DNA of 64,000 bases from an uncultured Planctomycetaceae bacterium (GCA_943787265.1 CALSLT010000007.1:124001-188000), one strand, 5' to 3'. Positions 44,508 through 53,634 are shown, counted from the stretch's first letter. Notes: a model not told the origin generated them from the letters alone. A program made the numbers and translations.

Positions 44508-46342
44508 GCGCCATAAAATTATTGTCCCTGGTTGTTGCATGCATGTTCGGAGCGACGCTCTGCCTTGCTGCTTCAGAGCCTGATAAACCCATTACAGTTC
44601 GTGTGGCATCCTACAATGTTGAGTTCGGCAAAAGCGCGACACCTGAACAGATTGGTGAAATGTTCGCGCCATACAAGCTGGACATCATCGGTTTTGACGA
44701 AGCTCCGGATGGCGATTGGACGGCGCGCGTCGGCAAAGTCCTCGGCATGCCATTTAGTTTTGCAGGCAAAATTTCCTCTGCAAATCACAAGGACAAATAC
44801 AAAACGATTCTTAGCAGGACACCGCTGGAGGGCACTGAAGAATATGAACTCACAGGCCGTGGCTGGAATCCTGCTTCCGCAGTCAGAGCGACAACAAAGA
44901 TAGGGGGCGTTCCATTCGCATTTTACTCACTGCATATCAGCAGGTCGGGCGCAACGAATGGTCACGCCTACAGCCTTGCTACTGAGGTTTTACCAAAAGA
45001 GAAAACGGCGAGGGTGATTGTCGTTGGAGATTTCAACAACAACATTGACGATGCTGCCATGAAAACGGTCGAGGCGGCAGGATTTCGATCAACATGGCCG
45101 GACTTGAAGATCGATGTCTCGAAGAAGTTCACCTACAATGCTCAGGATCCCCGAAAGAATCTCGGTGTTATCGATCACATCTTTTACAACACCTCGGCTG
45201 GTCCCAGGTCAACAGGTGGAGGCATCATCGAACTCGAGAAACCTTTGTCTGATCACAAGCCGATTTGGGCGGAAATCGTGTTCCCTCGAAATCTTGAGAA
45301 AGCGAAAGGACACAAGGAGTCTGGTCCGCCAGGAAGGCCCACAAATAAACCAACGGCCAACACATTCAGCACACCTTTGCGGCAAGAGGCCAACCTTACT
45401 CGGCTGGCACCCCTGGACGCTCAATCCGAAGAGTCCAGCGTCAATGTTATGTCTTACAATATCTTCCGCGGCGGCAGGATGCGGAAGCAACCCTTGTCCC
45501 AAACGGCCAGGGTGATTCAGGAGGCAAAGGCAGATGCGGTCGGCGTTCAGGAAACGCGTTCCCCTACGGGAGATAATGCGGAGAAGTTGGCGAAGTTGCT
45601 GGGTTGGAATCTCTATGTGGGCGTTAGGCATAAATGCATCTTGACGCGTCATGAGATCGTCGGGCGTCTCAACGGTGGCATCAAGATCAAACTGCCTTCG
45701 GGTCAACATGCCTACATTTTCACCCTCCACCTAGCATCAAACCCTTATCAGCCATACCAGCTTTTGAGCATCCGGCCTAAGTGGCACAAGCACTGGGATA
45801 CTCCTTTCATCAAGACCGAAGCCGAGGCAATTGCCGCCGCAACAGAGGCACGAGGTAGAGAGATCGAAGCACTTCTTCAGCAGATACGTTCCCTCCCCGA
45901 CAAAGAGACTCCTGTTTTTGTAGTAGGCGATTTCAACGAACCGTCCCACCTTGACTGGACCGAAAAAGCAGCCATGTCCGGTCGCCACCCCATCAAAGTG
46001 GAGTATCCCACTTCTTTGAGAATGGCGAAAGCAGGCTTTGGCGATGCCTGGCGCACGGTCTATCCCGACGAAATGAAAAAGCCGGGCTTCACCTGGTCGC
46101 CCATGTACAAGACGGATGATCCTACGACCCACCACGATCGGATCGATTTTGTGTACTACAAAGGCAAAGGCGTAAAAGTGAATGCAGCAAAGGTCGTCGG
46201 TGAAAACAAAGAGAATGCAGATATCGTCGTTTCTCCTTATCCCTCTGACCACCGTGCCGTCACCGCGACGTTCGCGCTACCCGGTCAACCAAAATCAGAG
46301 AATCTGAATGCCAACAACTCGGTTGCAGGCGACGACAAATAG
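44504..46342 (+). CDS. Exported protein with two endonuclease/exonuclease/phosphatase domains
   Basis: A 612-residue protein with a signal peptide (LSLVVACMFGATLCLAAS). The first EEP domain (~25-265) has VRVASYNVEFGK, IVVGDFNNNIDDA and LSDHKPIWAEI. The second (~310-595) has VNVMSYNIFRGG, VGVQETR, FVVGDFNEPSHLDW, RIDFVYYKG and YPSDHRAVTATF. Catalytic Asn, Glu, Asp and His positions are present in the second copy; in the first the Glu of the usual QE motif is in FDEAPDG. DNase-I-like folds cleave phosphodiesters in nucleic acids or lipids. It is coupled to the metallophosphoesterase. Confidence 0.85.
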   Translation: MSAIKLLSLVVACMFGATLCLAASEPDKPITVRVASYNVEFGKSATPEQIGEMFAPYKLDIIGFDEAPDGDWTARVGKVLGMPFSFAGKISSANHKDKYKTILSRTPLEGTEEYELTGRGWNPASAVRATTKIGGVPFAFYSLHISRSGATNGHAYSLATEVLPKEKTARVIVVGDFNNNIDDAAMKTVEAAGFRSTWPDLKIDVSKKFTYNAQDPRKNLGVIDHIFYNTSAGPRSTGGGIIELEKPLSDHKPIWAEIVFPRNLEKAKGHKESGPPGRPTNKPTANTFSTPLRQEANLTRLAPLDAQSEESSVNVMSYNIFRGGRMRKQPLSQTARVIQEAKADAVGVQETRSPTGDNAEKLAKLLGWNLYVGVRHKCILTRHEIVGRLNGGIKIKLPSGQHAYIFTLHLASNPYQPYQLLSIRPKWHKHWDTPFIKTEAEAIAAATEARGREIEALLQQIRSLPDKETPVFVVGDFNEPSHLDWTEKAAMSGRHPIKVEYPTSLRMAKAGFGDAWRTVYPDEMKKPGFTWSPMYKTDDPTTHHDRIDFVYYKGKGVKVNAAKVVGENKENADIVVSPYPSDHRAVTATFALPGQPKSENLNANNSVAGDDK

Positions 46343-46384
46343 CCGCGACTGATCCGCAGCGTTAACGGGTGCCCCATTACGGAC

Positions 46385-46530
46385 TCTCCGGCTCGTTCGA
46401 CGCGGTTGGCGGCGGCTGAGCTGCAAACCTACGTTGCGAAGATCTCCGGCGCGCGGCTTCCAATCAGAGCCGAGGCGGAAGACGGCACGCTGTTCATCAT
46501 CTACGACCACCAGCGTTGCACACTCAGCCA
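46385..46530 (+). pseudogene. Fragment resembling a DUF4838-type protein N-terminus
   Basis: RLAAAELQTYVAKISGARLPIRAE is the characteristic opening of DUF4838/alpha-glucuronidase-like hydrolase families, but the similarity stops within ~40 codons. Beyond it the frame degenerates. A nearby short frame (46605-46724, MANAEIIVSETRQAPL) might be another fragment. The 430-base gap thus looks like the decayed remains of a larger gene. No promoter is recognised. Confidence 0.5.
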
Positions 46531-46771
46531 CGCAGGCAAGCGGGGAGCGCGCTCAGAGCGTCGGGTCGGTGAAGGCCGAGGACCGGATTCTCGTTGATGA
46601 AAGAATGGCTAACGCTGAGATTATCGTCAGCGAAACTCGGCAGGCACCATTGACCGTCTCGAACGCCGCGCTTTGCCTGGCAGCGGCCGTTGCGTTTACG
46701 ATCGGAAACCAAATGACCAACTAAAGTCAGAAGCCTGACAGGGCGGTGAAGCCGCAAAGTTGCGAGGGAAC

Positions 46772-47533
46772 ATGGTCGACGATCCGAACGCAGACAATTT
46801 ACTTCAACATGGACACTCGCCGGACGAGATTCACGAGAGGCTTGCTCGGCCGAAGGGGCATAGCTATCTCAGAGATTTCGTTTATGGAGCGATCGATGGA
46901 ACGGTCACGACTTTCGCTGTCGTGTCGGGAGTCGCCGGTGCCGAGTTAGATTCGAGCATCGTCATCATTCTCGGCGCAGCGAACCTGGTTGGTGACGGCT
47001 TCAGTATGGCCGCCGGAAATTATCTGGGAACGCGGGCGGAGCAGCAGGAACGCGATCGAGTTCGGCAGATGGAAGAACTCCATATCGACCGTTTCCCCGA
47101 AGGTGAACGCGAAGAAGTCCGTCAGTTGTTCGCCGCGAAGGGGTTCGAAGGAGAAAATCTTGAGCGGGCTGTTGACGTAATCACGTCAGACCGTCGCCAG
47201 TGGGTAGACACGATGCTGACCGACGAGCACGGTCTCAGTCTGCACGGACCCGATCCCCTGAAGGCTGCACTGGCGACGCTGGTGGCGTTTCTGCTGCTGG
47301 GTTTGATCCCGCTGCTGCCATTCATTCTGCACTATCTGGACGGCATTTCATCAGCTCCTTACACGGTGAGCCTGCTGCTTACCGGAGTCGCTTTCTTCCT
47401 GATCGGCACCGTTAAATCTCGCTTCGTCGATCAGCACTGGTCGATGGGTGGCTTCGAATATTTGTTCATCGGCGGAAGTGCCGCTGCGCTCGCCTACGTC
47501 GTCGGCGTGCTGCTCAAAGGCCTGGCTGGGTAG
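46772..47533 (+). CDS. VIT/CCC1-family metal transporter
   Basis: A 253-residue membrane protein from the ATG at 46772 (MVDDPNADNLL), with GAGGG just upstream. The family signature is clear: YLRDFVYGAIDGTVTTFAVVSGVAGAELD, then AANLVGDGFSMAAGNYLGTRAEQQ, a hydrophilic metal-binding hairpin with many Glu residues (~95-160), and three further helices. VIT1/CCC1 proteins move Fe2+ or Mn2+ out of the cytoplasm in exchange for protons. It stands alone between the remnant and the regulator gene. Confidence 0.88.
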   Translation: MVDDPNADNLLQHGHSPDEIHERLARPKGHSYLRDFVYGAIDGTVTTFAVVSGVAGAELDSSIVIILGAANLVGDGFSMAAGNYLGTRAEQQERDRVRQMEELHIDRFPEGEREEVRQLFAAKGFEGENLERAVDVITSDRRQWVDTMLTDEHGLSLHGPDPLKAALATLVAFLLLGLIPLLPFILHYLDGISSAPYTVSLLLTGVAFFLIGTVKSRFVDQHWSMGGFEYLFIGGSAAALAYVVGVLLKGLAG

Positions 47534-47544
47534 CGACCGTAACG

Positions 47545-47650
47545 TTTCGCACTCCCTCTGGGAGAGTCGCGGTATCAACCGCGGAGAGGGGACGACACAA
47601 AAGCCCTCCCCGGGCCTGAGAGCCCGACCCTCCCGCAAGCGAGAGGGTGA
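47545..47650. repeat. Palindrome-rich intergenic element
   Basis: Several G/C-rich palindromic pieces follow one another: CTCCCTCTGGGAGAG, CGGGCCTGAGAGCCCG and, at 47627-47648, ACCCTC...GAGGGT with an inner GC/GC pair. There is no T run. It resembles the short palindromic repeats scattered between genes in planctomycetes and may end transcription after the transporter gene. Confidence 0.4.
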
Positions 47651-47803
47651 ATAATCTGGCTGCGAGAACAACAGGCGTCGCCGTCTGGATCGAAATCGGG
47701 AAGTTATTTCGGACGTGCCGTGTCAGTCCGAATTCGTATTCATTCCTGATAAGATGCGGCCGCTGTATCTGCGGCTGACGATTTCTGCCTGGAGAGCTAC
47801 GAG

Positions 47804-49228
47804 ATGTCTAACGGGAAGCCGATGTCGATTCTGCTCGTTGAGGATGAGGACGAGTTTCGAGACACATGCGCCATGTGGATGTCACGAAAAGGCCATAGCG
47901 TTGCTGAAGCTCCGAACGGACATGACGCTCTGCATTTGTGTGCGAAAAAACACTTCGACGTGGTCGTGCTTGACCTGAATATGCCCGGCCTGTCGGGGCT
48001 CGAAGTGCTCGATCGGCTGAAAGCGGACAAGGTCGACTCGGAAGTCATCGTGCTGACCGGCGAAGCGACGGTCGACACGGCCGTGCAGGCGATGAAGCTG
48101 GGAGCGTGCGACTACCTCAGCAAGCCATTCCCTCTGCCAGAGCTGGAAGAACGCTGTCGGATGGCCTTTGAACAGGGACAACTTCGCAAAGAAAATCGAC
48201 AACTGAAGGAAGTCGTTCGACGGACTCGAAAACCAGGTCCGAAGATGATCGGCGACTCGCCTCAAATGAAGCGGGTCTTGCGGTTAGTCGAACGGGCCGG
48301 GCCGTCAGACAAAGCCATTCTGATTCAAGGAGCCAGCGGCACGGGCAAAGAACTCGTCGCACGAGCCATTCAGGAATGCAGCCTGCGAGCCGACAAACCA
48401 TTCGTCACAATCAACTGTGCCGCGCTGCCGGAACAGTTGGTCGAAAGCGAACTTTTCGGACACGAAAAAGGATCGTTCACCGGCGCGACGGAGACGAAGT
48501 CGGGACTGTTCGAAGTCGCGGACGGAGGAACGCTCTTTATCGACGAGATCGGAGAACTGCCGCTCGGTCTGCAGCCGAAACTTCTGCGTGTGCTCGAAGA
48601 CGGATCGTTGCGACGAGTCGGCTCTCATAAGGAACGGCGCGTCAATGTGCGAATTGTCGCCGCCACCAACCGCGATCTGACGACCGAAATCCAGGAGGGT
48701 AATTTTCGAGAGGATTTGTACTACCGGATCAACGTGTTGACGATTGAGCTGCCACCGTTAAGAGAGCGGGAAGGAGACATCGACCAGCTCATTGATCACA
48801 TTCTTGGTGACAACTGGCAGGTGGACGAAGAAGCTCGCGAGCGGCTGCTGACCTACAACTGGCCCGGCAACATTCGACAGTTGATTAACGTTCTAGAGAG
48901 GGCTCAGATTCTGGCAGACGACGGCGAGATCCTGATCGACGACCTGCCTCGTGAGGTCACCGGATTCGCCGGAACGACTGTCGCCAACACACCGCGACAG
49001 GCCAACGAATCAACATCGGAACCAGACAGTCCAGCCGCCGGCGTCGATTCGGCGGAGAGTTCCAGCGAGCGTCTGGAAGACCTGGAACGCGCCCACGTCG
49101 TACGAATTCTGCGAGAGCATCACGGCAACAAGGCTCAGGCAGCTCGGTCGCTCGGTATCCATCGACGCAAGCTGTACCGGATGCTGGAACGATTCGAAAT
49201 CCAGCCTGAGGAAATCCACACGGCGTGA
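47804..49228 (+). CDS. NtrC-family sigma-54-dependent response regulator
   Basis: A 474-residue activator. The receiver domain (~1-125) has Asp57 in VVVLDLNMPGLSG. The AAA+ domain (~145-385) has Walker A GASGTGKE (~176-183), the sigma-54 contact loop GSFTGA (223-228; Ser replaces the usual Ala), Walker B GGTLFIDEIGELP, and arginine-finger region FREDLYYRINV. The C-terminus has a Fis-type helix-turn-helix (VVRILREHHGNKAQAARSLGIHRRKLYRML). It remodels sigma-54 RNA polymerase after binding upstream sites. It is the only such activator in the window, and about ten -24/-12 promoters lie within the next 14 kb, so it is the obvious controller. Confidence 0.92.
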   Translation: MSNGKPMSILLVEDEDEFRDTCAMWMSRKGHSVAEAPNGHDALHLCAKKHFDVVVLDLNMPGLSGLEVLDRLKADKVDSEVIVLTGEATVDTAVQAMKLGACDYLSKPFPLPELEERCRMAFEQGQLRKENRQLKEVVRRTRKPGPKMIGDSPQMKRVLRLVERAGPSDKAILIQGASGTGKELVARAIQECSLRADKPFVTINCAALPEQLVESELFGHEKGSFTGATETKSGLFEVADGGTLFIDEIGELPLGLQPKLLRVLEDGSLRRVGSHKERRVNVRIVAATNRDLTTEIQEGNFREDLYYRINVLTIELPPLREREGDIDQLIDHILGDNWQVDEEARERLLTYNWPGNIRQLINVLERAQILADDGEILIDDLPREVTGFAGTTVANTPRQANESTSEPDSPAAGVDSAESSSERLEDLERAHVVRILREHHGNKAQAARSLGIHRRKLYRMLERFEIQPEEIHTA

Positions 49229-49272
49229 GTTTTCGCCAGGTGTGACAAATCGACTCGACACATTCGCCAGGC

Positions 49273-49288
49273 GCGCGGATAAGCGCAC
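49273..49288 (+). promoter_or_regulatory. Candidate activator-binding site (UAS)
   Basis: GCGCGGATAAGCGCAC, an imperfect inverted repeat about 220 bases before the -24 box. It shares the GYGCG-GA-CGCAC layout with sites at 51068, 54970 and 58935. Confidence 0.35.
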
Positions 49289-49502
49289 CGGAAGACCGTT
49301 GAGCCGCACACCGAATTCGGCGTGGTTTCGCCATTGACGGCCGAATGAACGTGACCGCTTGCTCTCAGGTCGCCGATCTGACGTCTCGATGAATCGCCTT
49401 CCTTGCGTGCACGACGTGATCCACCAGAAGCCGCTTACAAGATCCTGCTGCCCAGCAACGTTTGACGTAATTCGAGCGTGCTTCCGACAAACTTTGCTTC
49501 GC

Positions 49503-49520
49503 TTGGCATCCTCCTTGCAA
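49503..49520 (+). promoter_or_regulatory. Sigma-54 promoter for the universal stress gene
   Basis: TTGGCATCCTCCTTGCAA: GG and GC are 10 bases apart and both boxes match the consensus (TTGGCA, TTGCA). Transcription would start near 49530, 58 bases before the gene. Confidence 0.85.
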
Positions 49521-49587
49521 TAACTCTGAGTAGAGTCGGCAGCGGCTGGCTCATGTCCCCTCACCTCGGAGTTTCGGGAGCAGAGCA

Positions 49588-50043
49588 ATGATTACCCTGA
49601 AAACGATTCTTGTCCCAACCGACTTCAGTGAGCACAGCGCCAAAGCATTGCTCTACGGTTCCGAACTGGCAAAGAAATTTGGAGCAGAACTTCATGTACT
49701 GCACGCAGTCGAGCAGACTCCGCTAATGTACGGCGAAGGTGCTTACGTCGCTCCAGAAACGGAAGCGGAAATCGAAGCGGCTGCGTCGAAGCAACTCGAA
49801 GGCCTGCTTGCCGACTCGAGCGACGACTTGAAAGTTGTGCGAAAAGTTCAGCACGGACACCCCTTCGTCGAAACCATTCGCTACGCGAAAGAGCACGACA
49901 TCGGGTTGATCGTCCTTGGCACTCACGGTCGAGGCGCCGTCGCCCACATGCTGCTGGGCAGCGTCGCGGAAAAAGTCGTCCGCAAAGCTCCGTGCCCTGT
50001 TCTGACCGTCCGTGACGAAGAACACGAATTCGTCATGCCGTGA
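49588..50043 (+). CDS. Universal stress protein (UspA family)
   Basis: A 151-residue single Usp domain. LKTILVPTDFSEHSAKALLYGSELA opens the fold, and GTHGRGAVAHMLLGSVAEKVVRKAPCPVLTV has the G-2X-G-9X-G-S nucleotide-binding motif, so it should bind ATP. Such proteins accumulate on oxygen or nutrient limitation and support survival. It has its own sigma-54 promoter and a strong terminator, so it is monocistronic. Confidence 0.9.
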   Translation: MITLKTILVPTDFSEHSAKALLYGSELAKKFGAELHVLHAVEQTPLMYGEGAYVAPETEAEIEAAASKQLEGLLADSSDDLKVVRKVQHGHPFVETIRYAKEHDIGLIVLGTHGRGAVAHMLLGSVAEKVVRKAPCPVLTVRDEEHEFVMP

Positions 50044-50066
50044 AACGTGCGGCGGAGATGCTGCTT

Positions 50067-50111
50067 GCGAGGTAGCTCGGTCGGGTCGGAGATCGAGCTG
50101 CCTCGTTTTTT
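50067..50111 (+). terminator. Rho-independent terminator
   Basis: CGAGGTAGCTCG (50068-50079) pairs with CGAGCTGCCTCG (50094-50105), a 12-bp stem with one G-U pair, followed by six T. It ends the universal stress gene. Confidence 0.85.
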
Positions 50112-50196
50112 GTGATCTAGTCAACGCGGCTCATGCTGCCGGTATCGACCGCGCTGCTTCATTGTTCAGCGCTGCGAACGCTTTGAACCGCGGGCA

Positions 50197-50634
50197 TTAT
50201 TCAGCAGCGGGATGAACTGTCAGAACCGGGCACTCTGACTTCCGCACGACACGCTCGGCCACACTTCCGATCAAAGCGTGAGCAATCGCCCCGCGGCCGC
50301 GAGTGCCAAGAACGATCAAGTCGCAAGCGTGCTCAGTGGCGAAGTCGAGAATTCGCGAAACCGGGTGGCCATGCACCCATTTTCGTTCGATGGTTAACCC
50401 GTCTGCATCTTCGGCTCCGATCCATTCGGCAAGCGCAGCGTCGCTGAAGTTTTCAAAGTCCTGTGGCTGCGGTGTGTAGCCGCCGAGGGCCGGAATATAG
50501 ACGACGGGATCCTCAATCACGTGGTACAGCGTGACCTTTGCTCCAAAAGCCCGGGCAAGATCCAGCGCATGACCAGTTGCCTGTCGTGACGCGTCGCTAA
50601 AGTCGGTCGGCACGAGAATATGTGACGGTTTCAT
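50197..50634 (-). CDS. Universal stress protein (UspA family)
   Basis: A 145-residue Usp domain: HILVPTDFSDASRQATGHALDLARA at the start and GTRGRGAIAHALIGSVAERVVRKSECPVLTV with an intact ATP-binding motif. It lies 61 bases after the DUF2007 gene on the same strand, and no promoter of its own is visible, so both are probably transcribed from the sigma-54 promoter at 51022-51039. It converges on the preceding Usp gene. Confidence 0.9.
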   Translation of the reverse strand: MKPSHILVPTDFSDASRQATGHALDLARAFGAKVTLYHVIEDPVVYIPALGGYTPQPQDFENFSDAALAEWIGAEDADGLTIERKWVHGHPVSRILDFATEHACDLIVLGTRGRGAIAHALIGSVAERVVRKSECPVLTVHPAAE

Positions 50635-50695
50635 CGTTCAGTCTCTCTGTTTTCTGCAACGAATTCGCGCTTTCGCAGTCATCGTTCTGGAGTGA

Positions 50696-50941
50696 TCAAT
50701 GATCGAACGTGGCGATAATTCGTCGCGCACGATCCGCGTCACGAGCACGCGTCAACAGCTTGATGCTCAGAACTCCAGCCAGCCCGGCCTGGTTCTCTCC
50801 TTCGATCCAGCAACTGATGCCGTCACTCTGCAACGTGGCTTTGATAATCTCCGCGACGTTCGGATCAGGAACGGTATAAACCTCGACGAGCTCCATAGAG
50901 ACGTCAGCGCAGTCAATCGCGTTTGGTTGATTCACGGTCAT
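50696..50941 (-). CDS. DUF2007-family putative signal-transducing protein
   Basis: An 81-residue protein with the DUF2007 pattern: ELVEVYTVPDPNVAEIIKATLQSDGISCWIEGENQ, then a small glycine-rich hinge and IKLLTRARDADRARRII. These are GlnB-like ferredoxin folds of unknown ligand. It is the first gene behind a sigma-54 promoter and precedes a Usp gene. Confidence 0.8.
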   Translation of the reverse strand: MTVNQPNAIDCADVSMELVEVYTVPDPNVAEIIKATLQSDGISCWIEGENQAGLAGVLSIKLLTRARDADRARRIIATFDH

Positions 50942-51021
50942 GGCATTAGCTCCCAGACTGTTGAGCGGTGAGAAATGAAACTACTCAAAGAGCAGCGGAT
51001 ATCGATGGGCAAGTTGGCAAG

Positions 51022-51039
51022 ACGCAAACATCATGCCAC
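51022..51039 (-). promoter_or_regulatory. Sigma-54 promoter for the DUF2007-Usp operon
   Basis: Minus-strand GTGGCATGATGTTTGCGT: GG and GC are 10 bases apart, with TGGCAT and TTTGC boxes. Transcription would begin near 51012, about 70 bases before the gene. Confidence 0.82.
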
Positions 51040-51067
51040 CGCATCTGGTGCTGCTCGCAGCGTAAAA

Positions 51068-51113
51068 GTGTGCGGATATGGCGTGGCGGCAGACGAAATG
51101 TGCGGATATGACG
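51068..51113 (-). promoter_or_regulatory. Tandem activator-binding sites (direct repeats 30 bp apart)
   Basis: TGTGCGGATATG occurs at 51069-51080 and again at 51099-51110, exactly 30 bp apart, which is three helical turns. They lie 30-75 bases upstream of the -24 box, the usual place for NtrC-type activator sites. The second copy is followed by ACGCGAC, giving a partial dyad. Confidence 0.55.
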
Positions 51114-51156
51114 CGACCAACGTACAATGCAACGTCTTCGAAAGAACGAGCATCGA

Positions 51157-52596
51157 TTACAAGAACGGAGCCGCCAGCCGGGCCACTCCATCTCGCAATT
51201 TGATCGGCAGACTTCTGGCTTCAAGCTGCTCGATCGTCACCTGTTTTGACTGCGCTTTTTTCACCTCGAAGATATCATTCAGGCTTTCGGCTAGTTTCTG
51301 GCCGTAACACTCGACATTGAATTCGAAGTTCAATCGAAGACTGCGAGGATCCCAGTTTGACGACCCCATCAGCACCCACTCATCGTCGACAATGACCAAC
51401 TTGCTATGATCAAAAGGGCGAGACGTCTTTCTGACGTCGCAGCCTTGACCGACGAGTTGCCACAACTGCGCGTCGCACGCCCATTGGACAAGCTTCTGGT
51501 TGCCGTGTTCCGGAAGCAGTATCTCGACAGTCACGCCTCGAAGTGCCGCAACGTTCAACGCACTGATCAGCGAAGCCTCAGGCAGGAAATAGGGCGAGAC
51601 GATTCGAATTGAACGGTTCGCACACTGACACGCGCCAAGGAGTGTCAGCCGCAATCGATCAAGTTTCTGATCCGGTCCCGCAACGATTCCGCGAGCGGCA
51701 TACTCTCCCGACGGTTTCAACTCGGGGTACCACTCGTCTCCGACCAGTTCTTCATTTGCGGCAAACAACCAGTCAGCGGTGAATGTGTTCTGGACCTGCC
51801 TGACGATCGGTCCGCCAAGTTGAAAATGCAGATCATCCACCGACGCAGGACGGTCGTCGGTCGTTGCACAGCAACCGCGAATATTCATTCCTCCGGTGAA
51901 CGCGACCTGACCATCAATCGTCAATATTTTGCGATGGTTTCTGAGATTCGCATATCGAAACCGACCGGGCAGTCGCAATGGGTTAAATGTTTCAACCTGT
52001 ACGCCAAATTGTTTCAACGTTCCGATGGTCGAAAATCCATAAGTCGCTCCGACAGCGTCGATCAGCACTCGAACTTCGACTCCTCGTTCTTTCGCTGCAG
52101 AAAGAGCCTTTGCGAACTTCAGCCCCACGTCATCATCATCGAAAATGTAGGTGCTCAGCCCGATCGTCCGCCGAGCCGACTCAATCGCCGAAAGCATTCT
52201 GGGATAAGCATTATCACCGCCGGAAAGTGGTTCGATGGAGTTTTCGTGCGTCAACTCCTGCCCGGTGACGCGTCCAACCAGCATCGAAAGTTGAGTAGGC
52301 ACTAAGCTGACGTGAGGTCCGCGAGCGATCGTTGCGTCAGTGGTCAGACAAGGCGGGTGACCGCCTGATGCCGCGTCGGACCGCAATGTCCGCGCTCGAC
52401 GCTCAATCCGATTAATGCCAAGCAGCACGTAAAGCAGCGTACCCACAAACGGAGCCAGCCAGATGAGGCCTGCCCATGCTATCGCCGCTCGCGAATCCCG
52501 TTTGTAAAGAACGACATGGCCCGACGCGACCAGTGAAACAACAAAGCTGACTGCCGCAAGAACAAAGCCAACGACGATTTCAAAGGTGAGTGTCAT
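51157..52596 (-). CDS. cls: Cardiolipin synthase-type phospholipase D protein
   Basis: A 479-residue membrane enzyme. Two N-terminal helices (~5-28 and ~38-60) are followed by two PLD domains, each with an HKD motif: NHRKILTIDGQVAFTGGMN (~215-235) and DHSKLVIVDDEWVLMGSSNWDPRSL (~395-420). This matches bacterial ClsA/ClsB-type synthases that join two phosphatidylglycerol molecules, or one with phosphatidylethanolamine. No sigma-54 promoter with consensus boxes is seen before it, so it may not belong to the regulon. The 203-base gap 52597-52799 is empty. Confidence 0.88.
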   Translation of the reverse strand: MTLTFEIVVGFVLAAVSFVVSLVASGHVVLYKRDSRAAIAWAGLIWLAPFVGTLLYVLLGINRIERRARTLRSDAASGGHPPCLTTDATIARGPHVSLVPTQLSMLVGRVTGQELTHENSIEPLSGGDNAYPRMLSAIESARRTIGLSTYIFDDDDVGLKFAKALSAAKERGVEVRVLIDAVGATYGFSTIGTLKQFGVQVETFNPLRLPGRFRYANLRNHRKILTIDGQVAFTGGMNIRGCCATTDDRPASVDDLHFQLGGPIVRQVQNTFTADWLFAANEELVGDEWYPELKPSGEYAARGIVAGPDQKLDRLRLTLLGACQCANRSIRIVSPYFLPEASLISALNVAALRGVTVEILLPEHGNQKLVQWACDAQLWQLVGQGCDVRKTSRPFDHSKLVIVDDEWVLMGSSNWDPRSLRLNFEFNVECYGQKLAESLNDIFEVKKAQSKQVTIEQLEARSLPIKLRDGVARLAAPFL

Positions 52597-52799
52597 TCAG
52601 ACCATCTTCATCGTTTCTGTGCAGGAGCTGGAACGCTCAAAGTCGCCCCCTTGGTGGCCCGCGTGCAGGACACGGAAAACTCACTCTGGAAGGGCTTTTG
52701 AACTCACGCCATGCAGCTCGATTTTCGGATCACGGAACAGTGAGTGTGCCATGTTTCCGTAGAACTGAAAACCGACGAAACCATGAAATCGACAAGCAT

Positions 52800-53339
52800 T
52801 TAGTTAGCCTGCTGCACGGCTGTTGGAATCCGTGGAAGTTCGTCTCGGAGATACTGATGGCACGCGATGCACGTCGCATTTAGTTTCTCGCTGACGTACG
52901 CCGCCCCTTCCAGATTTTTGTCAGCCGCCATCTGTTGAAGCTGCCCTGAAAGGCGGACGAATTCGAGTTTGAGATGCTCAAACACCTCGTCATTCCGCTT
53001 TCGATCCGGCTCAACCTTCGGCGTGCTCAATGCAGTCAGCAGAAGCGCTTCGGCACCAAGCTCAATCTTCTCGAAATCCTTCGTGACCAGGCCTGCGAAT
53101 ACCTGCTGCGAATGGCGAAGCTTCGCGTGCATGTATGGCAGCATACTTTTCTGTTTTGCCTTACCGTCAACGGGAATGGTAACGATGTTTTCGTCCGTCT
53201 TCGCTCGTTTCGAATCCGATTTTGCGGCGGGAGGTTCCTTCGCGAACGACTGCGAATGCTCGCTCGTCAGCACCTGTTGAAGGCACAGCAGAGTGGCCAT
53301 GCCACAAACAGATGCGATGGCGATTCTTGAAGTTCTCAT
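52800..53339 (-). CDS. Small exported monohaem cytochrome c (c'-like), copy 1
   Basis: A 179-residue protein. The ATG at 53339 (MRTSRIAIASVCGMATLL) has AAGGAG 6 bases upstream; upstream codons are not used. It has a signal peptide, a charged linker (~30-65) and a four-helix region with a single haem site CIACHQ at 157-161 near the C-terminus, the arrangement of cytochromes c'. The pattern MHAKLRHSQQVFAGL in the first helix recurs in two other proteins of this region. Cytochromes c' bind NO, and this is plausible here given Hcp and protoglobin nearby, but no ligand is established. Confidence 0.75.
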   Translation of the reverse strand: MRTSRIAIASVCGMATLLCLQQVLTSEHSQSFAKEPPAAKSDSKRAKTDENIVTIPVDGKAKQKSMLPYMHAKLRHSQQVFAGLVTKDFEKIELGAEALLLTALSTPKVEPDRKRNDEVFEHLKLEFVRLSGQLQQMAADKNLEGAAYVSEKLNATCIACHQYLRDELPRIPTAVQQAN

Positions 53340-53403
53340 AGCGGCTCCTTTCGCTGGTGCGATTGTGTCTGCCCTGATTCGGACATGCTGAACACCACCG
53401 GGC

Positions 53404-53421
53404 ACGCAATCAGCATGCCGA
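53404..53421 (-). promoter_or_regulatory. Sigma-54 promoter for cytochrome copy 1
   Basis: Minus-strand TCGGCATGCTGATTGCGT: GG and GC are 10 bases apart, with a TTGC -12 box. Transcription would start near 53394, 55 bases before the gene. Confidence 0.78.
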
Positions 53422-53634
53422 CGGGCAAAGGATGGTCAATCTATTCGTGAATTCCCCGGTCGTGGCGTGCGTGTATCAATGACGGAGGTTCTGCATCTCG
53501 CAAAGACTTTAAGGGTTGAAACGCGATCACTCGGATTTCTGTTGCAGGTAACCAATTCTGCTCAAGTTCCGTGATCGTTGAGTGCGCGCGGACTTGCTGC
53601 AAAGTCGTGTGGCGAGCTCACCCAAACTGATGAC

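Larger units (their letters stand above)
49229..49587. other. Regulatory gap between activator and first stress gene
   Basis: 359 bases with no gene. It contains a candidate activator site (49273-49288), the imperfect dyad TGTGACAAATCGACTCGACA just before it, and a strong sigma-54 promoter (49503-49520). Confidence 0.6.

Noticed and set aside
52597..52700. Sigma-54 promoter before the cardiolipin synthase gene
   Set aside because: A GG-N10-GC pair can be found, but neither box resembles TGGCAC or TTGC, so it is probably chance.
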